A stretch of DNA of 64,000 nt from Pseudomonas tolaasii NCPPB 2192. GTDB lineage: Bacteria; Pseudomonadota; Gammaproteobacteria; Pseudomonadales; Pseudomonadaceae. Both the position numbers and the translations under genes were made by a program. The notes below the pieces were generated by a model. That model searched no databases and had not been told where the DNA came from. It worked only from the letters and a program-made list of their open reading frames with translations. Positions 48,592-56,869 of the stretch are shown piece after piece. The stretch lies in NCBI RefSeq assembly GCF_002813445.1, contig NZ_PHHD01000001.1:5580001-5644000 (forward strand). The letters run 5' to 3'. Each line of letters starts with the position of its first letter. The stretch's first letter is position 1.

Positions 48592-49515
48592 ATGAAGTCC
48601 AAGCTCGAACAACTCAAGCAATTTACCACCGTGGTTTGCGACACCGGCGACCTGGAAGCCATCAGCCGCCTGCGCCCGGTAGACGCCACCACCAACCCTT
48701 CGCTGTTGCTCAAAGCTGCCGCCATCCCGCAATACGCCAAGCTGCTGCGAGATGCGGTGAACCTGTCCAAGGGTAATGTGGACTTGGCCTGCGACCATTT
48801 TGCGGTGTCGGTGGGCGCGGGCATTCTGAAGGTGATTCCGGGGCGCATCTCTACTGAAGTCGATGCACGCTTGTCCTTCGACGAAGAGGCGCTGTGGGCC
48901 AAGGCCAACCAGTTGATCGCCCTGTACGACCAGGCCGGTGTGAGCCGCGACCGCGTGCTCATCAAACTGGCCTCCACCTGGGAAGGCATCCGCACCGCCG
49001 AACGCCTGGAAAAGGCCGGCATCCAGACCAACCTCACCCTGCTGTTCTCCTTCGCCCAGGCCGTGGCTTGCGCCGACGCGGGCGTGTTTCTGATCTCGCC
49101 GTTCGTGGGCCGTATCTACGACTGGTACCGCAAAAACACCGGCCTGGATTACACCGGCGCCGACGACCCGGGCGTGCAGTCGGTGACGCGCATCTACAAC
49201 TACTACAAGGCCAACCAGATTCCGACCGTGGTCATGGGTGCAAGCTTCCGCACCGTGAGCCAGATCGAGCAACTGGCCGGCTGCGACCGCCTGACCATCA
49301 GCCCGGATTTGCTGCAAAAACTGGCTGACGATAACGGCACGCTGGAACGCAAACTGGCGCCAGGCGTCGACGGTGAAGCACGTCAACGGTTCACCGAAGC
49401 GCAGTTCCGCTGGGCGTCGAATGAAGATGCAATGGCGACGGAGAAACTGGCGGAAGGGATTCGCCAGTTTGCGCGGGATCAGGAGAAGCTGGAGGCGGTG
49501 TTGGCGGCGTTGTAA
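48592..49515 (+). CDS. tal: Transaldolase
   Basis: Transfers a dihydroxyacetone unit between sedoheptulose 7-phosphate and glyceraldehyde 3-phosphate, giving fructose 6-phosphate and erythrose 4-phosphate. It has 307 residues, the classic TalB type. VDATTNPSLLLKAA near the N-terminus, and Schiff-base K125 in LIKLASTWEGI followed by GIQTNLTLLFSFAQA and ISPFVGRIYDWY. CAGGAGG precedes the ATG. Last gene of the rightward arm, it complements the split transketolase so that pentose phosphates can be turned into hexose and triose phosphates. Confidence 0.95.
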   Translation: MKSKLEQLKQFTTVVCDTGDLEAISRLRPVDATTNPSLLLKAAAIPQYAKLLRDAVNLSKGNVDLACDHFAVSVGAGILKVIPGRISTEVDARLSFDEEALWAKANQLIALYDQAGVSRDRVLIKLASTWEGIRTAERLEKAGIQTNLTLLFSFAQAVACADAGVFLISPFVGRIYDWYRKNTGLDYTGADDPGVQSVTRIYNYYKANQIPTVVMGASFRTVSQIEQLAGCDRLTISPDLLQKLADDNGTLERKLAPGVDGEARQRFTEAQFRWASNEDAMATEKLAEGIRQFARDQEKLEAVLAAL

Positions 49516-49540
49516 GGGGCTAAAACCGCAGCGGTCAAAG

Positions 49541-49584
49541 GTGGGAGCTGGCTTGCCTGCTCCCACAGAAAAGCCAGCTCCCAC
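49541..49584. repeat. Collapsed REP pair
   Basis: GTGGGAGCTGGCTTGCCTG runs straight into CTCCCACAGAAAAGCCAGCTCCCAC, so the central half of a REPIN is missing. It looks like a deletion between the two arms of a normal ~87-bp doublet. Confidence 0.75.
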
Positions 49585-49614
49585 AGATTGCTCTTTGCCT
49601 GCTGGATGGCTGGC

Positions 49615-49971
49615 TCAGAACGGCCCTTTCGTCATCACCCGCTCATCAATGAACCCGCGCAACAGGCCTATCCGCTGCGTATAAGCAGCGCTCAGGCAAC
49701 TCACTTTCGCCCCGCAGGCATGGCGCCTCTTGAGCCACTCGGCTTGCCCGTCCATCAATGAACCGCGCCCACCCATGGCCATAAAGTGCTTGTTCAGGTC
49801 GTAGAGCAACGCCATGGTCACGTCCTGGTCGTTGAGACTGACGTTCTTGCAGATGGTGATTTCGTCAGACGCCCTGGCTTTGGAACAGTCGAAACTGGCG
49901 GCGAAGCTTGAAGGGCTGAACAGCAGCGCCGCTGCACTGGCAAACAGCGCAAAAACAACAGGTTTGATCAT
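49615..49971 (-). CDS. LprI-like (DUF1311) secreted protein
   Basis: Exported protein of 118 residues. Signal peptide MIKPVVFALFASAAALLFSPSS, predicted cut after SFA. The mature part has the LprI/DUF1311 pattern: FDCSKARASDEITICKNVSLNDQD, a helical middle, and QAEWLKRRHACGAKVSCLSAAYTQRI with four cysteines that likely form two disulfides. LprI proteins include lysozyme inhibitors; for this one the function is unproven. AGGAG eight bases before the ATG at 49971 decides against the in-frame GTG at 49980. Confidence 0.8.
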   Translation of the reverse strand: MIKPVVFALFASAAALLFSPSSFAASFDCSKARASDEITICKNVSLNDQDVTMALLYDLNKHFMAMGGRGSLMDGQAEWLKRRHACGAKVSCLSAAYTQRIGLLRGFIDERVMTKGPF

Positions 49972-49983
49972 CACAGTCACTCC

Positions 49984-51168
49984 TCAGTTACGCGCAACAC
50001 CCGTCCCGAACCGCCGAATCGCCAGGCAATACCCGATCAGCGCCACCGCCGCCAGCAGCCCACCTGCCGCACCGATCCAGGCGAAGCCGAAATGGCTGCC
50101 GACCCAACTGCCCATCAGGGCGCCGCCGCCGATACCGATGTTGTAGATGCCGGAAAACATCGCCATGGCCACGTCGGTAGCGTCCGGCGCGAGCACCAGC
50201 ACCTTGGACTGCATGGCCAGGCCGAACCCCATGATGGCCATGCCCCAGAATACGCTCAGCACCACCAGGTAAGACTCGGCGCCGCTCAGGGGCAGCAGCA
50301 ACGCCAGGCACGCGGCGAGCAGGAACACCGCGCCGACGACAAACAGGTGGGGATTGAAGCGGTGCACCAGGCTGAACAGCAGTGAGCCAATGATGCCCGC
50401 GCCGCCGAACACCAGCAGGATCAGGGTTACGGCACCGCCGCCCATGCCGGCCACGCCTTCGACGAAGGGTTCGATGTAGCTGTAGGCGGTGAACTGTGCG
50501 GTGACGGTCATGGCGGTCAACACATACAGCGCCACCAGCGCCGGACGCTTGAACAGCAGCGGCAGGCTGCGCAGGGAGCCGGAGTTCTGGCTTGGCAGCA
50601 ACGGCAAGGTGCGCGCGAGCCAGAACACCAGCGCCGCTGCGAACGCGCCGATCACCAGGAACGTGGTGCGCCAGCCCATGGCTTCACCGAGCAGACGGCC
50701 CAGCGGAATGCCCAACACCATCGCCAGCGAGGTGCCGGTGGCCAGCAGCCCGAGGGCTTGCACCTGCTTGCCTTCCGGCGCCAGGCGCACGGCCAGCGAG
50801 GCCGTGATCGACCAGAACAACGCGTGAGACAGGGCAATGCCGATACGGCTGAGCATCAGAATGCCGAAACTGGTGGCGACACTGGACAGGACGTGGCTGG
50901 CGATAAACAGGCTGAACAACACGATCAGCAGTTTGCGCCGCTCGACGTTGCGGGTCAGCAGCATCACCGGCAACGAGGTCAGCGAGACGATCCAGGCGTA
51001 GATAGTCAGCATCAGGCCGACGCTGGCGATAGGCATGTCGAAGCTGGCGCCGATGGCGCTGAGCAGCCCGACGGGTACGAATTCGGTGGTGTTGAACACG
51101 AAGGCGGCCAGCGCCAGGGCGATGACCGGTTGCCAGTTGGCTTGGGGGGTTGCGGCTGAAATGCTCAT
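49984..51168 (-). CDS. sotB: MFS sugar efflux transporter, SotB-like
   Basis: Inner-membrane exporter of 394 residues with twelve predicted helices. The first helix carries FVFNTTEFVPVGLL, typical of the SotB/YdeA branch (drug:H+ antiporter-1 type exporters of arabinose and other sugars). The loop between helices 2 and 3 has TRNVERRKLL, and motif C-like GIPLGRLLGEAMGWR follows helix 5. The LprI-like gene starts 12 bases after its stop on the same strand, so the two may be co-transcribed. The real substrate is not known. Confidence 0.88.
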   Translation of the reverse strand: MSISAATPQANWQPVIALALAAFVFNTTEFVPVGLLSAIGASFDMPIASVGLMLTIYAWIVSLTSLPVMLLTRNVERRKLLIVLFSLFIASHVLSSVATSFGILMLSRIGIALSHALFWSITASLAVRLAPEGKQVQALGLLATGTSLAMVLGIPLGRLLGEAMGWRTTFLVIGAFAAALVFWLARTLPLLPSQNSGSLRSLPLLFKRPALVALYVLTAMTVTAQFTAYSYIEPFVEGVAGMGGGAVTLILLVFGGAGIIGSLLFSLVHRFNPHLFVVGAVFLLAACLALLLPLSGAESYLVVLSVFWGMAIMGFGLAMQSKVLVLAPDATDVAMAMFSGIYNIGIGGGALMGSWVGSHFGFAWIGAAGGLLAAVALIGYCLAIRRFGTGVARN

Positions 51169-51255
51169 TTACGGGTGTCGTACTCGGTTTCCGCGTTGAT
51201 CAAGCCGACCCAGTGCCGGCCCTTGAGCAACGCGGAAAAATAGTATCACGACACT

Positions 51256-52254
51256 TCAGGGATCGACTTGCCCCATCAGCTCCGGAATCGACTCCGGGCG
51301 TTTGGCGTAACGCTGGGCCAGCGCCGCGCAGACCATCAACTGGATCTGGTGAAACAGCATCAGCGGCAGAATCAGCACGCCCATGGTTGCGCCGGCAAAC
51401 AGCACCTGCGCCATCGGCACACCGGTCGCCAGGCTCTTCTTCGAACCACAGAACAAAATGGTGATGCGGTCTTCCTGGCTGAAGCCGAAAGCCTTGCCCA
51501 GCACAGTTGACGCTACCAGCACCAACGCCAGCAACACGCAGCACGCCACCACCAGCCCACCGAGTTCCCACAGCGGAATCTGGTGCCAGATGCCTTCATT
51601 GACCGCCTCACTGAACGCGCCGTACACCACCAACAGGATCGAGCCCTGATCGACGAATTTCAGCCAGGCCTTGTTGCGGGCAACCCATTCGCCGATCCAG
51701 CGTCGGGCAATTTGCCCTGCGACAAAAGGAAGCAGCAGTTGCACGCTGATTTTCAGGATCGCATCGACGGTAGAGCCGCCGTCACCGTGCACGTTGAGCA
51801 ATAAGGTCACCAGCAACGGCGTCAGGAAGATGCCGAACAGGCTGGAGGCCGCCGCGCTGCAGATCGCCGCCGGGATATTGCCGCGTGCCAGCGAGGTGAA
51901 GGCAATCGCCGATTGCACGGTGGCCGGCAATGCGCAGAGGTAGAGCATGCCCATGTACAAATCTTTGCCGATCAGCGGCGACAACACCGGTTTGAGTGCC
52001 AGGCCCAGCAGCGGAAACAGCACAAATGTCAGGCTGAACACCAGCAAATGCAGGCGCCAGTGGCCGGCGCCGGCGACGATGGCCTGGCGCGACAGTTTGG
52101 CGCCGTGCAGGAAAAACAGCAGCGCGATGGCCAGGTTGGTGACCCAGCCAAAGGCCACGGCGGTTTGGCCGCTGGCAGGCAGCAGGGACGCGAGGATCAC
52201 CGTGGCGATCAGGGTCAGGGTGAAATTGTCGGGTAGAAAACGCGGGCGGGTCAT
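51256..52254 (-). CDS. Bile acid:sodium symporter family protein (YfeH-like)
   Basis: Membrane protein of 332 residues with nine to ten helices of the BASS/SBF-like class (DUF4137-type YfeH group): ALLFFLHGAKLS, YLCALPATVQSAIAFTSLARGN (cross-over helix region), and ILFCGSKKSLATGVPMAQ, the second sodium-site-like segment. ATG at 52254 with GGAAGA ahead; a TTG two codons earlier is less likely. Relatives transport organic anions in exchange for sodium, and the substrate here is unknown. It is divergent from an AraC-type regulator that probably controls it. Confidence 0.87.
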   Translation of the reverse strand: MTRPRFLPDNFTLTLIATVILASLLPASGQTAVAFGWVTNLAIALLFFLHGAKLSRQAIVAGAGHWRLHLLVFSLTFVLFPLLGLALKPVLSPLIGKDLYMGMLYLCALPATVQSAIAFTSLARGNIPAAICSAAASSLFGIFLTPLLVTLLLNVHGDGGSTVDAILKISVQLLLPFVAGQIARRWIGEWVARNKAWLKFVDQGSILLVVYGAFSEAVNEGIWHQIPLWELGGLVVACCVLLALVLVASTVLGKAFGFSQEDRITILFCGSKKSLATGVPMAQVLFAGATMGVLILPLMLFHQIQLMVCAALAQRYAKRPESIPELMGQVDP

Positions 52255-52339
52255 AAGCAAATCTTCCAGGGGTTGCCAAGAGCATCGCTGCGACTCTAAC
52301 GTAACGGCTTGTTACCGACTAACGCCAATGAGCCAGTAA

Positions 52340-53128
52340 ATGCCGCCTAAAGGACATGAAAAGACCGTCCGCCGCAGTGTGCCCGGGCTTTCCAGCCTGC
52401 CACGGCCGGTGTATGGGCGCACCGAATCCCTGCCCAACCGGGCGCTGACCCGCCGCCACAGCCACCCGTGGGTGCAGTTGTCCTACGCGATTTCCGGGGT
52501 GCTGGAGATCCAGACCGGCGCTGGCCGTTTCGTCGCCCCGCCGCAGCGCGCCGTGTGGATTCCGGCGGGCGTGCCGCACCGGGTGTACAGCTCGCCCCAC
52601 ACGGAAATGCGCAGCCTGTACCTCGATTGCAGCGTGACCGCGTGGGCTGCAACCCATTGCCATGTCCTTGAGGTGAGCAGTTTATTGCGCGAATTGATCC
52701 GCAGCTTCGGCGAATTGCCGGTGGAATATGCCGAAGACGGGTCGGATGGGCGCCTGGCGCAGGTGGTGCTGGACCAGCTTGCGGCGGCGCCTCAGGTGGA
52801 TTTGATGCTGCCGCTGCCCCTGGACACGCGTTTGCGGCAGATTTACCGCAGCCTGAACCTGCATCCGGAGCAGCAAACGACCTTGGGTGATTGGAGCCGG
52901 AAACTGGGGGTGAGCGAAAAAACCCTCAGCCGGTTGTTCCTGAGCGATACCGGCCAGACCTTCAGAGCGTGGCGCCAGCGGCTGAGGCTGCTGACCGCCC
53001 TGCCCGCCCTGGAGCAAGGCGAGCGGGTGACAGATGTGGCGCTGGCCAGTGGTTATGAATCCACTTCAGCGTTTATCAGTGCATTTCGCCAGCAATTTGA
53101 TGCCACACCGGGTGAGTTCTTCCGCTGA
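52340..53128 (+). CDS. AraC-family regulator with N-terminal cupin
   Basis: Regulator of 262 residues. The N-terminal cupin (about 35-110) has RRHSHPWVQLSYAISGVLEIQTGAG and PPQRAVWIPAGVPHRV with its metal-type histidines. The C-terminal double helix-turn-helix (about 165-260) ends in the AraC signature VTDVALASGYESTSAFISAF. No clear ribosome binding site is seen before 52340. Divergent from the BASS-family gene with 85 bases between, an arrangement usual for a local activator or repressor of a transporter. Confidence 0.88.
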   Translation: MPPKGHEKTVRRSVPGLSSLPRPVYGRTESLPNRALTRRHSHPWVQLSYAISGVLEIQTGAGRFVAPPQRAVWIPAGVPHRVYSSPHTEMRSLYLDCSVTAWAATHCHVLEVSSLLRELIRSFGELPVEYAEDGSDGRLAQVVLDQLAAAPQVDLMLPLPLDTRLRQIYRSLNLHPEQQTTLGDWSRKLGVSEKTLSRLFLSDTGQTFRAWRQRLRLLTALPALEQGERVTDVALASGYESTSAFISAFRQQFDATPGEFFR

Positions 53129-53151
53129 CTGACAGGCGACACAAATCAAAT

Positions 53152-53239
53152 GTGGGAGCTGGCTTGCCTGCGATAGCAGTCTCTCAGTGAAAACAGTTGC
53201 TGGCTGATACACCGCTATCGCAGGCAAGCCAGCTCCCAC
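53152..53239. repeat. REPIN between convergent genes
   Basis: Inverted REP pair GTGGGAGCTGGCTTGCCTGCGATAG ... CTATCGCAGGCAAGCCAGCTCCCAC, located between the AraC gene and the convergent binding-protein gene. Confidence 0.9.
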
Positions 53240-53272
53240 CTTTTAGACTGCATTGCAAAGGCCTGGAAAGGC

Positions 53273-54286
53273 TCAGCTGCCATTCCCGCCATGGGCTTCT
53301 TCAAAGAAGTAGTCCTTCCAGCTCGCTGCCTTGTTTTTCAACACGCCCAGTTCCTGCAGTTTCTCGGCATAGATAAAGGTGCGTTGCGGCACGATGGTGA
53401 AATCGATTTCCGGGTCCTGGACGATTTTCTCCACCAGGTCCAGCGGCAGCTTGGATTCCTCTACGCGAATATAGGTTTTGGCCGCAGCAGGCTTGTCGGC
53501 CTTGATGATCTGCTCGGCCTCGGCCAGGGCATCGTAGAACGCCTTGTAGGTCTTGGGGTTTTCGTCGTGGAATTTCTCGGTGGTGTACAGCACGTTGAAC
53601 GATGCCTGCCCGCCCAGAATGTCGTAGGAGCTGAGCACCTTGTGCACGTTGGGGTTCAGCAGCTCCTGGTACTGGAACGGCGGGCTGGAGAAGTGCGAGT
53701 TGATTTCCGAACCGCCGGCAATCAACGCCGCCGTGGCATCCGGGTGGGCGAGGCTGATGGAGATATCGTCGAACTTTTTGTAGTTGGCATCGCCGAATTG
53801 CTTGGCGGTTTCGATCTGCAAGGTGCGCGACTGGAAGCCCACGCCGGCGGCGGGCACGGCGATGCGGTCTTTTTCGGTGAAGTCCTTGAGGGTCTTCACG
53901 TTCGGGTTATTGGTGAGCAGGTAGTTGGGCATCGAGCCCAGGGAGGCGATGGCCTTGACGTTCTGCTTGCCCTTGGTGCGGTCCCACAAGGTCAGCATCG
54001 GCGGCACACCGGCCGACACCACATCCAGCGCGCCGGCCAGCAGCGATTCGTTCATCGCGGTGGCGCCGGAGATGCTGTTCCATTCAACCTTGATGTCCAG
54101 GCCCTGTTCCTTGCCGTGTTTCTCGATCAGGTGCTGGTCGCGCACCACGTCGAGAATCAGATAGCCGATACCGAATTGCTGGGCGATGCTGATCTTGCCT
54201 TCGGCCTGGGCGCCGGTGCTGAGCAAGGCCGTCGCAGCGGCCAGGGACGCGGCCAGGAGGGCCAGGGAAGTACGTTTGAGGGTCAT
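53273..54286 (-). CDS. Orphan ABC substrate-binding protein, SsuA/TauA/NMT1-like
   Basis: Periplasmic binding protein of 337 residues. Signal peptide up to STGAQA, mature start EGKISIAQQFGIGYLILDVVRD. The NMT1/SsuA-like pattern follows: ISGATAMNESLLAGALDVVSAGVPPMLTLWDR, IASLGSMPNYLLTNNPN, VPAAGVGFQSRTLQIE. Relatives bind sulfonates, taurine, nitrate or thiamine precursors. No permease or ATPase gene lies beside it, so it is an orphan. The start ATG at 54286 has only a poor ribosome binding site. Confidence 0.85.
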   Translation of the reverse strand: MTLKRTSLALLAASLAAATALLSTGAQAEGKISIAQQFGIGYLILDVVRDQHLIEKHGKEQGLDIKVEWNSISGATAMNESLLAGALDVVSAGVPPMLTLWDRTKGKQNVKAIASLGSMPNYLLTNNPNVKTLKDFTEKDRIAVPAAGVGFQSRTLQIETAKQFGDANYKKFDDISISLAHPDATAALIAGGSEINSHFSSPPFQYQELLNPNVHKVLSSYDILGGQASFNVLYTTEKFHDENPKTYKAFYDALAEAEQIIKADKPAAAKTYIRVEESKLPLDLVEKIVQDPEIDFTIVPQRTFIYAEKLQELGVLKNKAASWKDYFFEEAHGGNGS

Positions 54287-54450
54287 GGAGAATCTGCCGC
54301 GCTTTTGAGAAGGTGAACGAGGGTAGCCAGCATTTTTAATACTGGAAAAGAATATCGGGATCTATTGTTATGCAAATAGTCCCCAAAAACCCCTGCGGCT
54401 GGTATCGTGCCGCGCTTTGAAACACAGCCGAACCTGCGAGGAAATGGACG

Positions 54451-54879
54451 TTGAACACTGACGAAAAAATGACCGGAGACCTGTTCGAGGTCGATAAGCG
54501 CCTGTCACTCAAACCCGTGGTGGACTTCAACGCCTACCTGCGCAGCGCGTTTGGCGACGGCCCGTGCACCTGCGTACGCTGCACCGCCGCCGGTGGTGAT
54601 GAAAGCGGCTACGCGTTCCAGCACACCTTCACCTTCGACGCCAAACCCACCCACCGCCGCTTCGCCTCCACGGCGGGCAGCGATGTGTTGATGGCATTGA
54701 AGAAAGCGTGGTTGTCGTACACCAAGGCCGAATTGCCCCTCAGTGGTGTGCTGGTGCTGGACACGGTGAAAGAGTTTGTCGAGCCGCAGTTGCATCGGCG
54801 TTTGGCGCCGCTGTTTTTGGCCGGTGAGTTGGTCAAGGACGTTGAGGGCGAACTGCAGATTCAACCGCAAGCTGCGTAA
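54451..54879 (+). CDS. Unrecognised 142-aa protein
   Basis: I do not recognise a family. Soluble protein of 142 residues without signal peptide or membrane helix. A TTG start is supported by GAGGAAA about ten bases ahead; the first ATG is at 54469. The composition is coding-like, and a CTCVRCTA segment (two cysteines two residues apart) precedes GDESGYAFQHTFTF. Stands alone between a divergent binding-protein gene and a REPIN. Confidence 0.65.
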   Translation: MNTDEKMTGDLFEVDKRLSLKPVVDFNAYLRSAFGDGPCTCVRCTAAGGDESGYAFQHTFTFDAKPTHRRFASTAGSDVLMALKKAWLSYTKAELPLSGVLVLDTVKEFVEPQLHRRLAPLFLAGELVKDVEGELQIQPQAA

Positions 54880-54904
54880 CGTCGAAAACATCACCCATCA
54901 AAAT

Positions 54905-54991
54905 GTGGGAGCTGGATTGCCTGCGATGGCGGTACACCAGGCAGAGATTTGTGGGCTGACAGACCGCTATCGCAGGCAAGCCAGCTCCCAC
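54905..54991. repeat. REPIN
   Basis: Inverted REP pair GTGGGAGCTGGATTGCCTGCGATGG ... CTATCGCAGGCAAGCCAGCTCCCAC. The left arm has A for C in the CTGGATTG head. Confidence 0.9.
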
Positions 54992-55012
54992 AGGCGATCT
55001 GTGGTGCAGGGT

Positions 55013-55477
55013 TTAAACACCCGCCAGCACTGCCGGATCACCCGAGCGCCAAATGTTATCCACGGTGACACGCTGGATCAGCCACAGATTTTCCTGGCGG
55101 ACCAGTTCAACGTCATAACGGTTCTTCATCAAATAATGTAGCGACGAATCACTTTTGGGCACGTGCTGCGCCTCCACCAGTGCGTCCAGGCGGGCGCTGT
55201 CGCCATCGAGCGTCACACGCGGGTTGCTCACCGAATGCGTGGTGTCGAGCTGGCTGAGTGCGCCGGATAACGCGGCGACAATGGTCTCCCGACCTTCCAG
55301 CACCGGGTATTCAAAACCGGCCTTGGCAGCGGCGGGCCGGAAATCAGAGACGGCATCGGCGGTGAACGCCGAGGCGAGCAGCACCGGGTCATGCAGGTCG
55401 ATGCCTGCGGCGAAGCGATAAAGGGTGTCGACAACCGTGAGCTTGTCGGCGGCTGTTTGAAGGTTGAAAGAGGTCAT
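55013..55477 (-). CDS. NTF2-like (SnoaL-type) protein
   Basis: Protein of 154 residues with the cone-shaped NTF2/SnoaL pattern: DKLTVVDTLYRFAAGIDLHDPVLLASAFTADAVSDF, LEGRETIVAALSGALSQLDTTHSVSNPRV, then RLDALVEAQHV and a C-terminal strand ending WLIQRVTVDNIWRSGDP. Asp in IDLHD and His in TTHSVSN sit where catalytic residues lie in ketosteroid-isomerase and scytalone-dehydratase relatives. Last gene of a four-gene cassette, 17 bases after the previous stop, with AGGA ahead of the ATG. Confidence 0.85.
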   Translation of the reverse strand: MTSFNLQTAADKLTVVDTLYRFAAGIDLHDPVLLASAFTADAVSDFRPAAAKAGFEYPVLEGRETIVAALSGALSQLDTTHSVSNPRVTLDGDSARLDALVEAQHVPKSDSSLHYLMKNRYDVELVRQENLWLIQRVTVDNIWRSGDPAVLAGV

Positions 55478-55494
55478 GGGGTTTTCCTGTGGGT

Positions 55495-56454
55495 TCAGTA
55501 ATCGATGATCCGCGTGCCGGCAATTGTCTGGGCAAAGCCCACACCGAACAGTTTCGCGGGGGTTTCAAAGCCGGCACGGCGTTCGCCGCTCAGCACCCGG
55601 CGCGCCGCTTCCACGGCGGCCAGCGGGGTGTAGCTGTAGCCATTGACGGTTTCGATCACCGAACGCGCAACCGTGCCGTCGGCACCGGTAACTTCGGCCA
55701 CGGCGCGGGCGCGATGGGCGTCACGCTGGGTTTGTGTGGGGCCGTCGGGCAGCAGTGACAAATCGCCTTCGGGGAAAGCCTCGCCGGTGACGTGCACGAA
55801 CATCGCAATATTCGGGATGGCGCTGGAATGCCAGGCGCTGACCAAATCACCGAAGGACAACGGCGCACATAGCGCCAGGCCGTCACCGAAATCCAGGTGT
55901 TGCAGTGGCGCGTCGGGGGTGGCGACCAGTTCGCCGTCGACGCGCGCCATCACGCCTGCACCGATGATCTCGCCCACACTCATCGCCGAGCCGCGCGACA
56001 TCGTGCCGGGCACCTGCAAGGCGATTTTCAGTACGTGCGGCTGCTGTACGCGGCTGGCAACATGCATCGCCAGGCAGTCGGTGGGTACCACGTCCCAACC
56101 GACGCCGGGCAGCAGCATGACATCCGCCCCGCTGCCGAGTTGTTCAGCGAGGCGGTACACGTTGATCTCGGCGGTGATGTCCAGATAGTCGGTGCCGCTG
56201 GCGATGCAGGCGTGCATCAACGGTTCGGCGGTGTGAGCGAAGGGGCCGGCGAAGTTAAGCAATACGTCGATACCGTCCAACTGGCTTTTTTGCGCGCTGA
56301 ATACGCGGTAAGGCACGTCCAGATGGGCGGCAAGGGCTGCCAGCCGGGGCTCGTTGCGCCCGGCAATCACCAGGTTCAGGTTGAGCTTTTTCGCCTGCTC
56401 GGCCGCCATGCGCCCGGTGTAGCCGGTGGCGCCGTAAATCATCAATGTTTTCAT
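55495..56454 (-). CDS. Saccharopine dehydrogenase-like NAD(P)-binding protein
   Basis: Protein of 319 residues with an N-terminal Rossmann motif MIYGATGYTGRMAAEQAKK, followed by VLLNFAGPFAHTAEPLMHACIASGTDYLDITAE, the pattern of the saccharopine dehydrogenase/trans-acting enoyl reductase group. The reaction is unknown; relatives include lysine-pathway and polyketide or lipid reductases. The ATG at 56454 overlaps the stop of the VOC gene (ATGA), which fixes the start and shows coupling. Confidence 0.82.
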   Translation of the reverse strand: MKTLMIYGATGYTGRMAAEQAKKLNLNLVIAGRNEPRLAALAAHLDVPYRVFSAQKSQLDGIDVLLNFAGPFAHTAEPLMHACIASGTDYLDITAEINVYRLAEQLGSGADVMLLPGVGWDVVPTDCLAMHVASRVQQPHVLKIALQVPGTMSRGSAMSVGEIIGAGVMARVDGELVATPDAPLQHLDFGDGLALCAPLSFGDLVSAWHSSAIPNIAMFVHVTGEAFPEGDLSLLPDGPTQTQRDAHRARAVAEVTGADGTVARSVIETVNGYSYTPLAAVEAARRVLSGERRAGFETPAKLFGVGFAQTIAGTRIIDY

Positions 56455-56852
56455 GAAGTGTGCTGCCAATTCTTGTAGACGAATTCAAGGCTGTAGCCGT
56501 CCGGGTCGAGGACGTTGGCCGCGTAATAGTTGGGGTCGTAGTGCAGACGCGCACCCGGCGCGCCATTGTCGGTGGCGCCGTTTTCCAGCGCAGCGGCGTA
56601 GGCTGTTTCCACCTCGGCGCGGCTTTTGGCGACAAATCCCACATGCACTGCCCGCCCCTCGACCACGCCTTCGCGCAGCCAGAAAAACACACGCCCGTTG
56701 GCGCCAAAGCCCTTGAGGTCCGGATGTCCGGGTGGGCCGTCCTTGCCGTCGTAGTCAAGGCGCGCGGTGATGCCTAATGGCGCGAGCGTTGCTTCGTAGA
56801 AGCGGATGGAACGCTCGATGTTGCTGACCGAAATAAACAGATGGTCCAGCAT
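56451..56852 (-). CDS. VOC (glyoxalase/bleomycin-resistance) superfamily protein
   Basis: Protein of 133 residues: MLDHLFISVSNIERSIRFYEATLAPLGI (first beta-alpha unit with metal-type His), a middle unit with HVGFVAKSRAEVETAYAAALENG, and YYAANVLDPDGYSLEFVY with the C-terminal Glu. This is the usual arrangement of His and Glu metal ligands. Could be a lyase, dioxygenase or binding protein. Coupled to the next gene by a 4-base overlap, with GAGG ahead of the ATG. Confidence 0.87.
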   Translation of the reverse strand: MLDHLFISVSNIERSIRFYEATLAPLGITARLDYDGKDGPPGHPDLKGFGANGRVFFWLREGVVEGRAVHVGFVAKSRAEVETAYAAALENGATDNGAPGARLHYDPNYYAANVLDPDGYSLEFVYKNWQHTS

Positions 56853-56869
56853 GGTGGTGGCCTCGCAGT

